A DNA stretch of 64,000 bases from Candidatus Nanopelagicales bacterium. Lineage in GTDB: Bacteria; Actinomycetota; Actinomycetes; S36-B12; CAIYMF01. The notes under the pieces are model-generated. The model was given only the letters and a program-made list of their open reading frames with translations, did not search any database and was not told where the DNA came from. Position 1 is the first letter of the stretch. Every line of letters begins with the position of its first letter. The stretch covers positions 1 to 64,000 of the forward strand of contig JAFIHG010000043.1 in assembly GCA_017848795.1 (NCBI GenBank). Direction: 5' to 3'. Positions 61,997 to 64,000 of this stretch are shown here, piece after piece. The position numbers were made by a program, and so were the translations under genes.

Positions 61997-63160
61997 TCAT
62001 CTGGCCTTCACCTCCTGCCAGGCCTGACGCCACAGCTTGGAGTTCGCCGGCTGGGTCTCTGCGATCGCGCCGGAGAGCGCCGCCGGATCGGCGCTCGCGC
62101 GATGCGCGGCGTTGACGAGCGGCACTGCGTCGCGATTCATCACGACGTAGCCGAGGTTGCCGAACATCGCCTGCGTCTTCGGGGACATGTAATGGTCGAG
62201 CATCGCGTACGCGGCGTCCAGGTTCTGGGCATCGGGGCTGATACCGAGCCCGCAGACCCAGGAGAGCACGCCTTCCTCAGGGGCGGCCCACCCGACGTCG
62301 GTCCCGTCAGCTGCGATCGACTCGGCGACCGCGCGGTTGCCGTCGGAGAGGACCACCTCGCCGGATCCGAACAGGTTCGCCATGTCGGCGTCGGAGCGCG
62401 CGAAGCTGCGGAACTGGGAGCGGTTCGCGAGGAGCAGGTCCTTGGTCGCCGTGACCTGTTCGTCGGTCATCGTCATCGGCGCCGGGTTGCCGTGGGCGAG
62501 CGCCGTGATCGCGAGCGGCGTCAGCCAGTAGCCGCCGTCGAGCGCGACCCGACCCGCGTACCTCGCATCGAACAGGGCGCGGAACGAGTCCACCCCGTCG
62601 GGGAAGGTCTGCTTGTCGTAGATCAGACCCTGTGCGCCGGCTTCGAGCGGCACCATGATCGTCCCACTGTCGACGGTGATCCCCTGCGCGTCGCGGAAGG
62701 TCGGGTCGAGGTCGCCCCAGTACTTCAGCCGTGACGTGTCTATCGGTGCGAGCGCACCTGCGTCGAGCAGCGCGCCGGCCTCGTCGAGGCAGACCTCGAT
62801 GACGTCGGGCTGGAAGCCGGCTTTGATCTTGGCCGCAGCCTCGTCGTCGCTGTCGAAGGTGGCCGTGTCCACCTGCAGAGCAGGGTTCGCCGCCAGGAAC
62901 GGTCCGAGCAGCTTGTCCTTGACGGTGTCGAGGTAGGTGAAGGTGCGCAGCGTCCCCGACAGCGCAGCGGAGGTCGGACCGCCGCTGTGCACGGCGCCTG
63001 CCGCCGCCCGGTCCGCGATGGCGCTCGGCCCGGCACCGCCGCAGCCGGCAAGCAGCAGCGCTGCGGCGACAGCTATGACGAGCGCCGCACCGTGCCGTCG
63101 GGACCCCATCGCTCGGGGCGCCGTTCGCCGGGCGGCGAGTGGCCGGGCACGGCCGTTCAT
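61997..63160 (-). CDS. Polyamine-type ABC transporter substrate-binding lipoprotein (PotD-like), copy 2
   Basis: A 387-residue protein; ATG 63160 overlaps the ATPase stop (ATGA), and the internal ATG near 63109 is another possible start. The signal peptide ends in LLLAGC. The mature sequence (GTLRTFTYLDTVKD, DVIEVCLDEAGALLDAGALAPID, MVPLEAGAQGLIYDK, GVLSWVCGLGIS) parallels copy 1 over its whole length, so this is a tandem duplication. Differences are concentrated in the mid-protein segments that face the ligand in PotD, which may mean different specificities. 82 bp separate the two genes. Confidence 0.9.
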   Translation of the reverse strand: MNGRARPLAARRTAPRAMGSRRHGAALVIAVAAALLLAGCGGAGPSAIADRAAAGAVHSGGPTSAALSGTLRTFTYLDTVKDKLLGPFLAANPALQVDTATFDSDDEAAAKIKAGFQPDVIEVCLDEAGALLDAGALAPIDTSRLKYWGDLDPTFRDAQGITVDSGTIMVPLEAGAQGLIYDKQTFPDGVDSFRALFDARYAGRVALDGGYWLTPLAITALAHGNPAPMTMTDEQVTATKDLLLANRSQFRSFARSDADMANLFGSGEVVLSDGNRAVAESIAADGTDVGWAAPEEGVLSWVCGLGISPDAQNLDAAYAMLDHYMSPKTQAMFGNLGYVVMNRDAVPLVNAAHRASADPAALSGAIAETQPANSKLWRQAWQEVKAR

Positions 63161-64000
63161 GTGTGGGCCGTCGTGTTCGTGGTGACGGACCCGATGACGT
63201 GCGCGCCGCCAGGTGCCCACGAGAGCACAACTGGAGCGCCGCGCTCGAGCGCGCGCAGGTTGCTGTTGTCACTGAGCTCGTGCACGACGAGGCGCTCGCC
63301 GGTCGGGATCTCCACCGTGACGTGAGTGATGGACCCGCAGTAGACGATGTCGACGGTATGGCCGCTCACCCGGCTGTGACTCTCGGGCACCGCATCTGCC
63401 GCAACCGTGTGCAGCGAGATCCGCTCCGGGCGCACCGTGATCTGCACCGGACCCGTCGGAGTGGGCCCGTTCATCACCGCGGTGAGACGCTCACCCTCTC
63501 CGAGCGCCATCACGAGCAGGTCGTCGCTCCGGTGCGGCCGGTCGAGCACGAGCAGGTTCGAGGTGCCGATGAAGCCGGCGACGAACGCGGTGGTGGGCCG
63601 CTCGTAGAGGCTGCGCGGGTCGGCGAGTTGCTCCACCCGACCGTCGTGCATGACCGCGATGCGGTCGGACATCGTCAGCGCCTCCTCCTGGTCGTGCGTG
63701 ACGTAGAGGAAGGTCGTGCCGGTGCTGCGGTGCACGTCCTTGAGCTCGGCCTGCATCTCCTTGCGCAACTTGAGGTCGAGTGCTCCCAGCGGCTCGTCGA
63801 GGAGCAAGGCGAGTGGGCGGTTCACCAGTGCCCTGGCGAGCGCGACGCGCTACCGCTGACCGCCGGAGAGTTGAGCTGGGCGCCGGTCGGCGAGCCCGGT
63901 GAGCCGCATCGACGCGAGAGCGCCGTTGACGCGCTCGGAGCTCTCCCGGCGCCCGAGGCGCTTCACCCGGAGACCGAATGCGACGTTGTCGGCGACGGTC
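63157..64000 (-). pseudogene. Polyamine-type ABC transporter ATP-binding protein (PotA-like), in-frame TAG, 5' end cut by window
   Basis: Reading inward from the window edge, TVADNVAFGLRVKRLG and RPAQLSGGQR are standard PotA sequence. The next codon is TAG (63850-63852) where the family has CAG (Gln of LSGGQRQRVALARAL). After it the frame continues perfectly with RVALARALVNRPLALLLDEP, LYVTHDQEEALTMSDRIAV and a C-terminal TOBE-like domain (TVRPERISLHTV). A C-to-T change gives this amber codon. Either the ATPase is lost, or the downstream ATG at 63823 makes a fragment without Walker A, or the base is a sequencing error. Confidence 0.88.

Overview
The window is chromosomal DNA from a high-GC Actinomycetota (actinomycete). 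The evidence is the very high GC, the many GTG starts, the ATGA/GTGA stop-start overlaps, and a gene order typical of the phylum: ppa, dacB, zinc metalloprotease, tilS, hpt, ftsH, folE, folP, folB, folK, DUF3180, then DUF2520, panC, nadB, nadC, coaX, lysS. I cannot name the genus from sequence alone. I saw no rRNA, tRNA, CRISPR array, transposase or prophage.

Layout. 1-5.2 kb: the end of an HNH/DUF222 gene, a secreted protein, a VOC protein and a RecQ-type helicase fused to a phosphoribosyltransferase-like domain. 5.2-11.2 kb: a TDT-family transporter, a DUF6421/SDR/threonine-aldolase-like cassette and an FAD oxidoreductase. 11.2-19.4 kb: secreted protein, OpgC-like membrane protein, lipoprotein sugar dehydrogenase, MBL-fold hydrolase, MarR-MFS pair, M19 dipeptidase, small membrane protein and DksA-like zinc finger. 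19.4-32.7 kb: the housekeeping block (pyrophosphatase, DD-carboxypeptidase, tilS, hpt, ftsH and a complete folE-P-B-K folate operon), interrupted by a minus-strand group of an ATP-grasp protein and two esterases. 33-36.7 kb: an OpuB-type osmoprotectant ABC transporter. 36.8-41.1 kb: an MIO-less lyase homologue, then an amidohydrolase/cysteine-dioxygenase operon divergent from a LacI regulator. 41.1-49 kb: coiled-coil and PH-domain membrane proteins, then pantothenate, NAD and CoA biosynthesis. 49-54.8 kb: methyltransferase, lysS, a GNAT and two tandem alkaline phosphatases. 54.85-64 kb: a minus-strand operon of a polyamine-type ABC transporter with two binding proteins, a flavin oxidoreductase, a class III aminotransferase and an alpha-oxoamine synthase. 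It is probably a substrate-import and conversion pathway not described as a unit.

Cross-cutting signals. (1) Long perfect palindromes sit exactly at gene 3' ends and provide the stop codon of the upstream gene; one 59-nt family occurs twice, 38 kb apart. (2) Many genes have a TAnnnT box 6-8 nt before the start codon, the signature of leaderless transcription. (3) Two genes look broken: an esterase with a 1-nt frameshift in a C/G run, and the polyamine ABC ATPase with an amber codon directly after its LSGGQR signature. (4) Three tandem TGAA-N4-TTCA half-palindromes form a LacI-type operator array.
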